Shown: positions 23,719 through 31,075 of the stretch, one piece after another
How positions within the stretch are numbered: position 1 is the first letter of the stretch
How the letters are laid out: each line of letters opens with the position of its first letter
DNA from: Streptomyces sp. NRRL F-5135
GTDB lineage: Bacteria > Actinomycetota > Actinomycetes > Streptomycetales > Streptomycetaceae
DNA length: 64,000 nt
Assembly: GCF_000719775.1 (NCBI RefSeq)
Contig: NZ_JOHR01000008.1
Coordinates: 62,001 to 126,000, forward strand
Direction: 5' to 3'
Position numbers and translations under genes: made by a program
The notes under the pieces: generated by a model
Seen by the model: the letters and a program-made list of their open reading frames with translations, nothing else
Databases searched by the model: none
What the model was told of the DNA's origin: nothing

Positions 23719-23877
23719 GACCGAACCCTACGAGGTGATCTCGATGCCTCATCGATACGTCCGCTGCCCGTACTGCGGACGCGTCCGGCTCCGTACCAGG
23801 GGCGGACGTCTCAGGCGTTGTCGCTGCTGTCGCGACCCGCGTCGACCGAACCACTGACCTGACCTGCCGACCGAACC
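23719..23877 (+). repeat. Three direct repeats GACCGAACC (candidate clt)
   Basis: GACCGAACC occurs at 23719-23727, 23844-23852 and 23869-23877, just downstream of the TraB-like gene and upstream of rep; the last two are 25 bp apart. TraB proteins of Streptomyces bind 8-bp direct repeats such as GACCCGGA at clt, so these are a reasonable candidate for the transfer locus. Confidence 0.5.
23744..23857 (+). CDS. 37-residue zinc-ribbon peptide
   Basis: ATG 23744 with GAGGTG nine bases upstream encodes MPHRYVRCPYCGRVRLRTRG and ends CRCCRDPRRPNH. CPYC and CRCC form a complete four-Cys zinc site in a very basic peptide, suggesting nucleic-acid binding. It lies between the Spd-like gene and rep. Confidence 0.65.
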   Translation: MPHRYVRCPYCGRVRLRTRGGRLRRCRCCRDPRRPNH

Positions 23878-23898
23878 AACCCCAAAGGAGCACACCCC

Positions 23899-23991
23899 TT
23901 GTTCACCACGTCGGCCCATCACTCGACGGCAGTGCTCGCCACTGCCCCTCACGAAAGGTCTCCGCCCTCGCGTGCACACTCGCACCGCTGA
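23899..23991 (+). CDS. Possible 30-codon leader peptide overlapping rep
   Basis: A TTG codon preceded by AAAGGAG opens a 30-codon frame (LFTTSAHHSTAVLATAPHER...) that stops at 23989-23991, 17 bases inside rep. The rep GTG (23972) has a poorer ribosome site, so translation of this leader may deliver ribosomes to rep. It could also be fortuitous. Confidence 0.35.
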   Translation: MFTTSAHHSTAVLATAPHERSPPSRAHSHR

Positions 23992-25420
23992 GGCGCGGCG
24001 CTCCCTCCTTGCCCGGGTGGAGCGACCGCGCCTCGGTCTTTCCGAAACCGAACGTGACCTCATCCGCCTTGTTGCTGAGCCCGGATTCAACCGCTGGCTA
24101 GAACAGATCCGCGCTACCGGCGGATGCGCTCACCCCATCTATCTGTCCGGCCACACCACCACCCTCGATGCGACAACCGGCGCCGTACTCCGCCACTACA
24201 CCACCACGAACGAGCCCGGTGGCCGACTGGCCGTGCGATGCCGCAACCGCCGAGAGACACAATGCGGTCCCTGCTCCCGCCTCCACTCGGGCGACACCTT
24301 CCAACTCGTCCGCGCTGGCCTGGTCGGCGGGAAGAACGTGGCCGACACCGTACAGCGCCACCCCCGGCTGTTCGTCACGCTCACCGCTCCCTCGTTCGGC
24401 GCTGTCCACCGCAACGCCGACGGCGGCCCGTGTCGGCCTCGCCGTGACAGGGGCGTCTGCGAGCACGGTCGGCCCGTCGGCTGCGGACTCGTCCACGCCC
24501 CGGACGCCTCCATAGTCGGCCAACCCCTGTGCCCGGACTGCTACGACTACCCCGCGCACGTCCTGTGGCACGCGACCGCGGGAGAACTGTGGAACCGGAC
24601 CACCCGGCAGATCAGGCGGCATCTGGCAGGGGTAGCCGGCACACCCCAGAGCCGCATTGGTGATCACCTCCGGCTCTCCTACGCGAAGGTTGCCGAGTAC
24701 CAGCGACGCGGCGCGGTGCACTTCCATGCCGTGATCCGGATCGACGGCCCCGACGGCCCCGACACATCCCCGTCCTCCTGGGCCACCACTGACGTACTCG
24801 CTGACGCCGTGCGCTCCGCCGCTGCCTCCGTGCACGTCACACTGCCCTACGTCGGCGGGCTCGGCGAACACACCGCGCGGTGGGGCGTGCAACTCGACGT
24901 ACACCCCATCCGCCAGGGGTTCACCGACGGCGGCCCGGTCACCGATCAGGCCGTAGCCGCGTACGTCGCCAAGTACGTCTCAAAGAGCGTGAGCGACGCT
25001 GCGGGCGGCATCGACTACCCGGTCCGCTCCCGTGCCGACATCGACCTGATAGCCGTCTCCGACCACGTACGCACGCTCATGCTCACCTGCTGGCGCCTCG
25101 GTGACGTACCCGAACTCGACGGCCTACGGCTACGGCCCTGGGCCCACACCCTCGGCTACCGGGGCCACGTACTCACCAAGAGCCGCCGCTACTCCACCAC
25201 CTATACGGCACTCCGGGCGGCCCGTGCCGACCACAACACCCAAGAGGTCGACCTGGCACACGATCCCGACACCGAGACAGTCACTGAGGCCGAATGGCGA
25301 TACGTCGGAAGCGGCCACACACCCGCAGAAGCAGAAATCGCTAGGGGGGTTGCCCAAGACATCGACCAACTTCGCTCAGCACTGGCCACTCTAGGCACGG
25401 CTGGCGGCCTCAATGCCTGA
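23972..25420 (+). CDS. Rolling-circle replication initiator (RepSA-like)
   Basis: A 482-residue protein. Motif II HUH is AVHFHAV (His250, His252). The catalytic Tyr motif III is YVAKYVSKS (Tyr331/Tyr335). Cys pairs in the first half (CRNRRETQCGPC and CPDC) suggest zinc sites typical of the actinomycete Rep family. It nicks the double-strand origin and starts replication of the excised element. The 3' end overlaps the directionality-factor gene by eight bases, so excision factor and Rep are probably co-expressed, as Xis and Rep are in pSAM2. Confidence 0.9.
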   Translation: MHTRTAEARRSLLARVERPRLGLSETERDLIRLVAEPGFNRWLEQIRATGGCAHPIYLSGHTTTLDATTGAVLRHYTTTNEPGGRLAVRCRNRRETQCGPCSRLHSGDTFQLVRAGLVGGKNVADTVQRHPRLFVTLTAPSFGAVHRNADGGPCRPRRDRGVCEHGRPVGCGLVHAPDASIVGQPLCPDCYDYPAHVLWHATAGELWNRTTRQIRRHLAGVAGTPQSRIGDHLRLSYAKVAEYQRRGAVHFHAVIRIDGPDGPDTSPSSWATTDVLADAVRSAAASVHVTLPYVGGLGEHTARWGVQLDVHPIRQGFTDGGPVTDQAVAAYVAKYVSKSVSDAAGGIDYPVRSRADIDLIAVSDHVRTLMLTCWRLGDVPELDGLRLRPWAHTLGYRGHVLTKSRRYSTTYTALRAARADHNTQEVDLAHDPDTETVTEAEWRYVGSGHTPAEAEIARGVAQDIDQLRSALATLGTAGGLNA

Positions 25421-26003
25421 CACAATCGCCGGATTTCTCCATTCCAACCGGCTGGTCAACGGTCGCCCTGACGCGCTCCGCACTTGGCGGATCACCACTG
25501 GCCAGTTCGCGGTGGCAACTGCGGCATCAGACCTGTTGGGCGGCGAAGTAAGGAAACTGCCCAATGGAGATTTTGAAATCATCACAAAAGCGTCTACCAT
25601 TCACGTTTTCATAATCGGGGAGTACGTTTCCATAGAGATGAAAAAATGGCATCAGTCGAAATTGGTGCACCATTGCGACGGCTACACACTGCTGCAAGCC
25701 GGGAGCTCATACGGAAAACCGTGCGGGTGCCCAAACTCGATAACAGAAATCCGGGAGAAGGCCAAAAATGGCACGGGGCCACAACCAAACGTAATCATAT
25801 ATCTAAAATTCTCCACGGCGGACGCCTTGGGATTCTTCCGCCTAAACTCCACCTCTTGGAAAATACTGGAGCTTGCCCGCGAGATCAAAAAAGGGGGCGC
25901 GGAATACGAACTAACTCTCACCAAAAGAAAGATCAACACAGACGGGGGGCGAACCCTGCTGTACTTTGAACCTGAGCTTCGGGGAAACCATTCAGTTAAT
26001 TAA
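25413..26003 (+). CDS. Recombination directionality factor (Gp3-like family)
   Basis: A 196-residue protein in lower-GC sequence. The pattern LRTWRITTGQFAVATAASDL, then LLGGEVRKLPNGDFEIIT, then HCDGYTLLQ with GKPCGCP, and finally FFRLNSTSWKILELA matches the Gp3-like proteins that switch large serine integrases from integration to excision. Cys88, Cys104 and Cys106 remain of the usual Cys cluster. It overlaps the end of rep and converges on the integrase, the expected partner. Family recognised by pattern, not by search. Confidence 0.75.
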   Translation: MPDTIAGFLHSNRLVNGRPDALRTWRITTGQFAVATAASDLLGGEVRKLPNGDFEIITKASTIHVFIIGEYVSIEMKKWHQSKLVHHCDGYTLLQAGSSYGKPCGCPNSITEIREKAKNGTGPQPNVIIYLKFSTADALGFFRLNSTSWKILELAREIKKGGAEYELTLTKRKINTDGGRTLLYFEPELRGNHSVN

Positions 26004-26083
26004 AAACACTACAGGCCGCATCCCGACACTGTAGAGCGCTAGGTCCAAGCGCGATACGTCTCCGTAAACGGTTCGGTCGACCC

Positions 26084-26117
26084 ATGCCCCGGCAGTCGCA
26101 ACCGCCGGGGCATTTCG
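26084..26117. terminator. Terminator between the directionality factor and integrase genes
   Basis: ATGCCCCGGC (26084-26093) pairs perfectly with GCCGGGGCAT (26104-26113), with a 10-nt loop and TTCG after it. It lies between the two convergent stops and can serve both. Confidence 0.85.
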
Positions 26118-26127
26118 GGTTTCGAGG

Positions 26128-27948
26128 TCAAGCTGATACTTCTACCTTTCCACCAGTCCAGTCAATTTCCACTCGATCCTCTACCGGCACGTGATTCCCC
26201 TTGAATCCGACGGGTGCGACCCGTATTTCGTCAACCATCGTCAGAAGGAAAGAGCGACGGGTGACTTGATCCCACTCTTTCCAGGGGCTGTTAGGACCTA
26301 TGGGATCTTCCCCAGCTTCGAACCACTCGCTAGGAAGGGACACGCTTTCGCTCTCCTTTTCGCTCAATTCCTCAAGAGTCTTCATGAGCCTGGATTCACT
26401 GGCCACAAGTCGCCGGTTACTGTCTCGGTAAATCTTCTCCATCGTGGGACCCTTGTAATCTCCGGCTTCTCGGTCGGCGGCCAGCGTGGTCAATGCCCCA
26501 CGGATCTGTTCAAGCTCTTGTTCTGCCGCACTCTTCTGCTGCCGCAACTCTTCGGTCTCGTTTTGCCGGGCGAATCGCTCGGCCACTCGCGCCAAGACCT
26601 TAGCGTCTTCCGGTTTTTCGATATCAAGGGCCCGGAGTCGCCTAAACGCCATCTCGGGAATCAGCTTGTCAATCTGGCTCGCAGTGATCCCCATACTGTG
26701 CCTCCCCGCTCCCTTCGGCCCGCCCGGACCTATATTGCAGGTGTAGAACGGGTAGCGGTTTTTCCCGCTGCCAGGGTTCGTCTGCATGGGGCGACCACAT
26801 ACGCCGCACCGAACAAGCTTTAGCCGAGTAAAGAGGGCTACTGGCTCCTTTACCCCCTTCTCCTTTCGACTGTGAGGAATATTGGCCTTGCTTCCCTGCG
26901 TGAGCTGCAATTCCCACCACTCGGCACGGGTAATAATCCCTTCGTGCAGCGAAAGCAGGTTTCCATCAGGTCCGTACAAAATCGCCTGCGAGCCGGAAAT
27001 AGGGCGGCGGCGCTTTTTCCCGTCAGTATCTTTCTGTATGCGAGTGAAAGCCTCGACGGAATAGCCAGCAAGGCGGGGATCACGGAGAATTGAACGCACG
27101 GTCGCCACAAGCCAATATTTACCACCGGTGGGTGTCGGTATCGCCATCTCGGTCAACGTGACGGCGATATCACGCAAATCCATTTTCAACACCATCGCCC
27201 ACCTCACCATAGCCCTTACGACAGGCATCTTTTCTGGATCGGGCACTAGTTTGTTGACTGCCACACCATCGACTACGGCGCGTACGACCATCAATCCATA
27301 TGGGGCACGACCTGTAACATGCCCGCCACGCTTACGCGCTTGCGCATGTGCACCGGTAATGAACGCCGACTTCTGTTCTGACTCCTGCTGGGCGAGTGCT
27401 GCTGTGAGGCCAAGAATTGCTTGGCCAACGGGATTGCTCGGGTCGGTGTCCAGCCATGGCTCCGTTATGGAAACCAGTCGCGTCCCATGCTTGGAGAATT
27501 CGTCAAGGGTGGTGAGTACATCCAACGCGCCCTTGCGAGACAACCGCGAAAGCGCAAAAACAATCACCACATCGATTTTCCCTGCGCGCACCTTTGCCAT
27601 AAGCGCGTCGTAAGCGAAACGCTGCACGTCGTCAGACCAGCCTGACTTACCGATGTCGGCATAGACGTCATCGGGGCTGACGTGCCATGCACTGTGTGCA
27701 GGCGACTGAATGTGATGCAGCGCGGCGTCAAGCTGCGCACGAGGGGATGCCTCTGAACGCTGCTCCTGGCTTTCTCCGCTTCCCGAGTTCTTGGGCTGCT
27801 TGCTCTGCCTGATGAGGATGCCGACACGCACAGAGTCCATACCGGGCTTACGCGGGGCCGGTAGAGCGGCTTTCATAGCGTCGACGATGATGTCTCGCCA
27901 CTCTGACGGGTAGTGAACTTCCTCTGTTTGCACCTTGTTTGCTGCCAT
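26128..27948 (-). CDS. int: Large serine recombinase (site-specific integrase)
   Basis: A 606-residue protein. The catalytic domain (residues ~40-190) has RVGILIRQSK with nucleophile Ser49, DVVIVFALSRLSRKG with Arg135/Arg138, and TAALAQQESEQKS of helix E. The recombinase domain (~210-350) includes GRAPYGLMV, and the zinc ribbon has CGVC (381-384) with FYTC (404). A coiled-coil (ELRQQKSAAEQELEQIRGAL) lies near 465-490. ATG 27948 adds ~38 residues before the catalytic domain; Met37 (27840) is an alternative start, and neither has a clear ribosome site. The 5' end is 34 bp from the crossover, so its promoter overlaps attP/attR. Confidence 0.95.
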   Translation of the reverse strand: MAANKVQTEEVHYPSEWRDIIVDAMKAALPAPRKPGMDSVRVGILIRQSKQPKNSGSGESQEQRSEASPRAQLDAALHHIQSPAHSAWHVSPDDVYADIGKSGWSDDVQRFAYDALMAKVRAGKIDVVIVFALSRLSRKGALDVLTTLDEFSKHGTRLVSITEPWLDTDPSNPVGQAILGLTAALAQQESEQKSAFITGAHAQARKRGGHVTGRAPYGLMVVRAVVDGVAVNKLVPDPEKMPVVRAMVRWAMVLKMDLRDIAVTLTEMAIPTPTGGKYWLVATVRSILRDPRLAGYSVEAFTRIQKDTDGKKRRRPISGSQAILYGPDGNLLSLHEGIITRAEWWELQLTQGSKANIPHSRKEKGVKEPVALFTRLKLVRCGVCGRPMQTNPGSGKNRYPFYTCNIGPGGPKGAGRHSMGITASQIDKLIPEMAFRRLRALDIEKPEDAKVLARVAERFARQNETEELRQQKSAAEQELEQIRGALTTLAADREAGDYKGPTMEKIYRDSNRRLVASESRLMKTLEELSEKESESVSLPSEWFEAGEDPIGPNSPWKEWDQVTRRSFLLTMVDEIRVAPVGFKGNHVPVEDRVEIDWTGGKVEVSA

Positions 27949-27958
27949 AGATCGACCG

Positions 27959-27993
27959 TACTAGACATAGGTGGCTGCTCTAAGGAACACCTG
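27959..27993. other. attR junction
   Basis: TACTAGA (27959-27965) is followed by the core AAGGA (27982-27986) and then chromosomal ACACCTGG, which continues the TetR frame. In reconstructed attP, TACTAGA and TCTAGTA are equidistant from the AA of the core. Confidence 0.8.
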
Positions 27994-28551
27994 GTCCAGG
28001 GCTTCTACGACCGGATCGGCACCGAGCACCGGGCGGCGGCCCGGGAGGTGCTGGACCGGGAGACCGATCTGGAGGCGCGCATGGCGGGCGTGCTGACGAT
28101 CTGGCTCGACGTCGCGGCGCCGTACCACGAGTTCGCCGCGCAGTTCTTCAAGAACGCGGCCGACCCCGACAGCCCGCTCAGCCCCTTCTCCCCCGAGTCG
28201 GCGGGGGCGCGGGATGCGGCCGTCGCGCTCCAGCGGGAGGTGCTGGCCGGGTCCCGGGCGAAGGTTCCGGACGAACTGGCCGACGCCCTGCCCGAGTTGA
28301 TGTGGCTGGCCCACATGGGGCTCGTCCTGTACTGGGTCTTCGACCGCTCGGAGGGCAGCGAGCGCACCCGCCGGCTCGCGGAGCGCGGCTCGCGGCTGAC
28401 CGCCCGGGGAGTGGCGTTCGCGCGCTTCCGGGTGCTGCGACCGCTCGTACGCGAGGTGCACGAGCTGTTCGCGGAGTTCCTGCCGGGCATGGCGGAGGTG
28501 GCCGCTTCCCGGAAGGCGCCGGCCGCCGGAACCGCGACGCCACGGGACTGA
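27982..28551 (+). pseudogene. TetR regulator, 3' fragment
   Basis: Starting at the core, the frame reads KEHLVQGFYDRIGTEHRAAA and runs to the natural stop at 28551 (PAAGTATPRD), giving ~189 codons of the TetR ligand-binding and dimerisation part. An open frame with a start inside the integrase 5' region (27913) could in principle express it without a DNA-binding domain, but no ribosome site supports this. Excision of the element would rejoin it exactly to the 5' fragment at 14216-14513. Confidence 0.88.
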
Positions 28552-28593
28552 CGGACGCGGCGTGCGAGCCGGAGCCCCGGGCCCGAAGCGGCG

Positions 28594-29490
28594 TCAGCTT
28601 CGCGCGCGCTGGGTGACCGCGATGCAGCCGAGGACGATCAGGGCCGCGACGGGGGCGAGGGGGGAGAGCGGCTCCCCCAGCAGCAGGACCGACCACACGA
28701 GGGTGAGCAGCGGCTGGGCGAGCTGGATCTGGCTCGCCCTGGGCACCCCGATGGCGGCCATGCCGCGGTACCACGCGACGAACCCGCCGAACGAGGAGAC
28801 GGCCGCCAGGTAGGCCATGCCGACGACCGCCCGGCCCGTCACGTGCACCGGCTCCTCGGGCAGGGCCGCCGCCGCGACCAGGGCGGACACCGGGAGAGCG
28901 GCGACCACTCCCCAGGCGATGACCTGCCAGCCGGGCATGTGGGAGGCGAGTCTGCCGCCCTGGGCGTACCCGGCGGCGCACACCAGCAGGGCGCCGAAGA
29001 GGTACAGGTCCCCCAGGGCCGGCAGGCCGTGGCTCTGCTGGAGCGTGAAGGCGACCACGGTGAGGGCGCCGAAGCCGGCGGCCGCCCAGAACGCGCGCGA
29101 CGGGCGCCGGCCGGTCAGGACGGACGAGACGGCGGCGGTGGCCAGCGGCAGGATCCCGATGACGACGGCGGAGTGCGCGCTGGTGGACGTCTGGAGGGCG
29201 AGCGCGGTCAGCAGCGGAAAGCCGATGGAGCAGCCGCCGGCCACCGTGAGCAGCCCCGGCCAGTGCTCCCGGCCGGGCAGCGGGACCCGGGCCCCGTACA
29301 GGCAGGCCGCGGCGAGCAGGCCCGCCAGCAGGCCCCGCACGCCGGTCACCGTCCACGGGCCGAGTCCGTCCAGGGCCCATACGGTCGCCGGGAAGCTGAA
29401 CGAGAAGCACACCACGCCGAGCGCGGCCAGGGGAGTACCGCTGCGGACCGCTATCGCGGAGGCGGGAGTAGCGCTATCTTCTACTGTCAT
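28594..29490 (-). CDS. EamA-family (DMT superfamily) exporter
   Basis: A 298-residue protein with about ten hydrophobic helices in two EamA repeats; the first begins ALGVVCFSFSFPATVWALDG, and the second has SSFGGFVAWYRGMAAIGVPRA and LVWSVLLLGEPLSPL. DMT proteins export amino acids or related metabolites. The ATG at 29490 is shared base-for-base with the divergent MocR start inside a 22-bp palindrome. The MocR protein therefore very likely controls it. Substrate unknown, perhaps an amino acid or amine sensed through PLP. Confidence 0.88.
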   Translation of the reverse strand: MTVEDSATPASAIAVRSGTPLAALGVVCFSFSFPATVWALDGLGPWTVTGVRGLLAGLLAAACLYGARVPLPGREHWPGLLTVAGGCSIGFPLLTALALQTSTSAHSAVVIGILPLATAAVSSVLTGRRPSRAFWAAAGFGALTVVAFTLQQSHGLPALGDLYLFGALLVCAAGYAQGGRLASHMPGWQVIAWGVVAALPVSALVAAAALPEEPVHVTGRAVVGMAYLAAVSSFGGFVAWYRGMAAIGVPRASQIQLAQPLLTLVWSVLLLGEPLSPLAPVAALIVLGCIAVTQRARS

Positions 29491-29502
29491 GAATGACAGT
29501 AG
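29481..29502. promoter_or_regulatory. 22-bp palindrome over both divergent start codons
   Basis: CTACTGTCAT and ATGACAGTAG (29481-29490 and 29493-29502) form a perfect 10-2-10 palindrome that contains both start codons (CAT/ATG overlap at 29488-29491). TATCTT at 29475-29480 suits a -10 for a leaderless rightward mRNA. A bound MocR dimer would block both genes. Confidence 0.8.
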
Positions 29503-30964
29503 CAGTGTGGCGCGTCTGGCCACGACCTTGCGAAAGGAGCTGGACCGCTACTCGGACGGTGAGAAGCTCCCGTCCAGCAGGGAGTTGGTGACGCGGTACC
29601 AGGTCAGCCCGGTGACGGTCTCCCGGGCCATCGCCACCCTCGCCGCCGAAGGGCTCGTGGCCTCCCGCCCCGGCACCGGTGTCTTCAAGGCCACCGCCCG
29701 GCGCGTCGCGGGCGGTCTCGGCGACGTCTCCTGGCAGGAGGTGGCGCTGAGCGCGGACCCGCCGCACGCCGCCCTCGACACGGGCCCGCGCGGCGTGGAC
29801 GCCGCCGGGGTGCTGGCCACCCTCGCCACCCTGCCGCCCGAGGTCATCGACCTCAACGGCGGCTACCTGCACGCGTCGATCCGGCCGGAGCGCGCCCTGG
29901 CCGGCGCCCTGGCCCGGGCCGGCCGCAGGCCCGGCACCTGGTCCCGGCCCCCGGCGGAGGGCCTGGCCGAGCTACGGGGCTGGTTCGCCCGCGACATCGG
30001 CGGGCCGGCCGGCTCGCTCGACGCCTCGGACGTCCTGATCACCGCCGGCGGCCAGAGCGCGCTCACCACCGCCCTGCGGGCCGTGGCCTCGCCCGGCTCC
30101 CCCGTCCTGGTCGAGTCCCCCACGTACCCCGGCGCGCTCGCCGTGGCCCGCGCCGCCGGGCTGCGGCCCGTCCCCGTACCGGTCGACGCCGACGGGGTAC
30201 GCACCGACCTGCTGGCCGAGGCGTTCGAGGCCACCCGGGCCCGGGTGTTCGTCTGCCAGCCGCTGTTCCACAACCCGACCGGCGCCGTCCTGTCCCCGCG
30301 GCGGCGCACCGCCGTGCTCGACATCGCCCGGGCGGCGGGCGCCTTCGTCGTCGAGGACGACTTCGCCCGCCACCTGGTGCACGCGGACTCCCCGCCCCTG
30401 CCGCTCCCGCTGGCCGCCGACGATCCGCACGGCGTCGTCGTCCATGTGCGCTCGCTGACCAAAGCGGCGTCCCCCAGCCTGCGGATCGCGGCCCTGACCG
30501 CCCGCGGTCCGGTGCAGGGGCGGCTGCGCGCGATCCAGGCCGTCGACAGTTTCTTCGTCCCCCGCCCGCTCCAGGAGACCGCCCTCGAACTGGTCGGCTC
30601 CCCCGCCTGGGCCCGCCATCTGCGGGCGCTCGCCGGCACGCTGCACGAGCGCCGGACCACGCTGCTCACCGCGGTGGGCGGTGCCCTGCCCGCCCTCCTG
30701 CCGCCCCGGCCGCCCCGCGGCGGATGCCACCTGTGGCTGCGGCTGCCCGACGGCACCGATGAGCGCGCCGTCACCACGACCGCCCTGCGCCACGGCGTGG
30801 CGGTCACCGCCGGCGGCCCCTACTTCACCGCCGAAGCACCCGCCCCTCACCTGCGGCTGAGCTACATCAGCACGCCGGGCACCACCCAGCTGGCGGAAGG
30901 GGTGATCCGGCTCCGCCGGGCTCTCGCCGAGAACGGCGCGCCGCCGGCGGACCGTCAGCGGTGA
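29489..30964 (+). CDS. MocR-type regulator: GntR HTH fused to PLP aminotransferase fold
   Basis: A 491-residue protein starting at ATG 29489. The GntR HTH (ATTLRKELDRYSDGEKLPSSRELVTRYQVSPVTVSRAIATLAAEGLVASRPGTGVF) fills residues ~10-68. The rest is an aminotransferase class I domain with SPTYPGAL, FVCQPLFHNPTG and the PLP lysine in RSLTKAASPSLRIA (about Lys325). MocR proteins use PLP to sense amino-containing ligands rather than catalyse. It is divergent from the EamA exporter and shares its start-codon palindrome. Confidence 0.92.
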   Translation: MNDSSSVARLATTLRKELDRYSDGEKLPSSRELVTRYQVSPVTVSRAIATLAAEGLVASRPGTGVFKATARRVAGGLGDVSWQEVALSADPPHAALDTGPRGVDAAGVLATLATLPPEVIDLNGGYLHASIRPERALAGALARAGRRPGTWSRPPAEGLAELRGWFARDIGGPAGSLDASDVLITAGGQSALTTALRAVASPGSPVLVESPTYPGALAVARAAGLRPVPVPVDADGVRTDLLAEAFEATRARVFVCQPLFHNPTGAVLSPRRRTAVLDIARAAGAFVVEDDFARHLVHADSPPLPLPLAADDPHGVVVHVRSLTKAASPSLRIAALTARGPVQGRLRAIQAVDSFFVPRPLQETALELVGSPAWARHLRALAGTLHERRTTLLTAVGGALPALLPPRPPRGGCHLWLRLPDGTDERAVTTTALRHGVAVTAGGPYFTAEAPAPHLRLSYISTPGTTQLAEGVIRLRRALAENGAPPADRQR

Positions 30965-31075
30965 CGGCGCCCAGAGCCTGGCCGGCGCCCACGGCCGCCG
31001 GATGCCCGTCCCGTCCGACGGGTACCGCGCGCCCGTCGCCCGCCGGGCCGGGCGCGGGGTCCGGCCCGGCTCCTG

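Larger units (their letters stand above)
14513..27986. mobile_element. 13.47-kb integrative (AICE-type) element inserted in a TetR gene
   Basis: The element is bounded by AAGGA at 14513-14517 (attL) and 27982-27986 (attR). Joining the flanks restores an uninterrupted TetR sequence (YYYFSSKE followed by HLVQGFYDR). It carries a serine integrase, a Gp3-like directionality factor, a rolling-circle Rep, an FtsK/TraB-type transfer ATPase, a GntR (KorSA-like) regulator, an XRE/DUF397 pair and cargo genes. That is the gene set of a conjugative actinomycete element replicating like pSAM2 but integrating through a serine rather than a tyrosine recombinase. It appears intact. GC content falls noticeably in the integrase and directionality-factor end. 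Confidence 0.93.

Noticed and set aside
28817..29488. 5' extension of the MocR frame
   Set aside because: It is antisense to the EamA gene, and the palindrome and HTH place the start at 29489.
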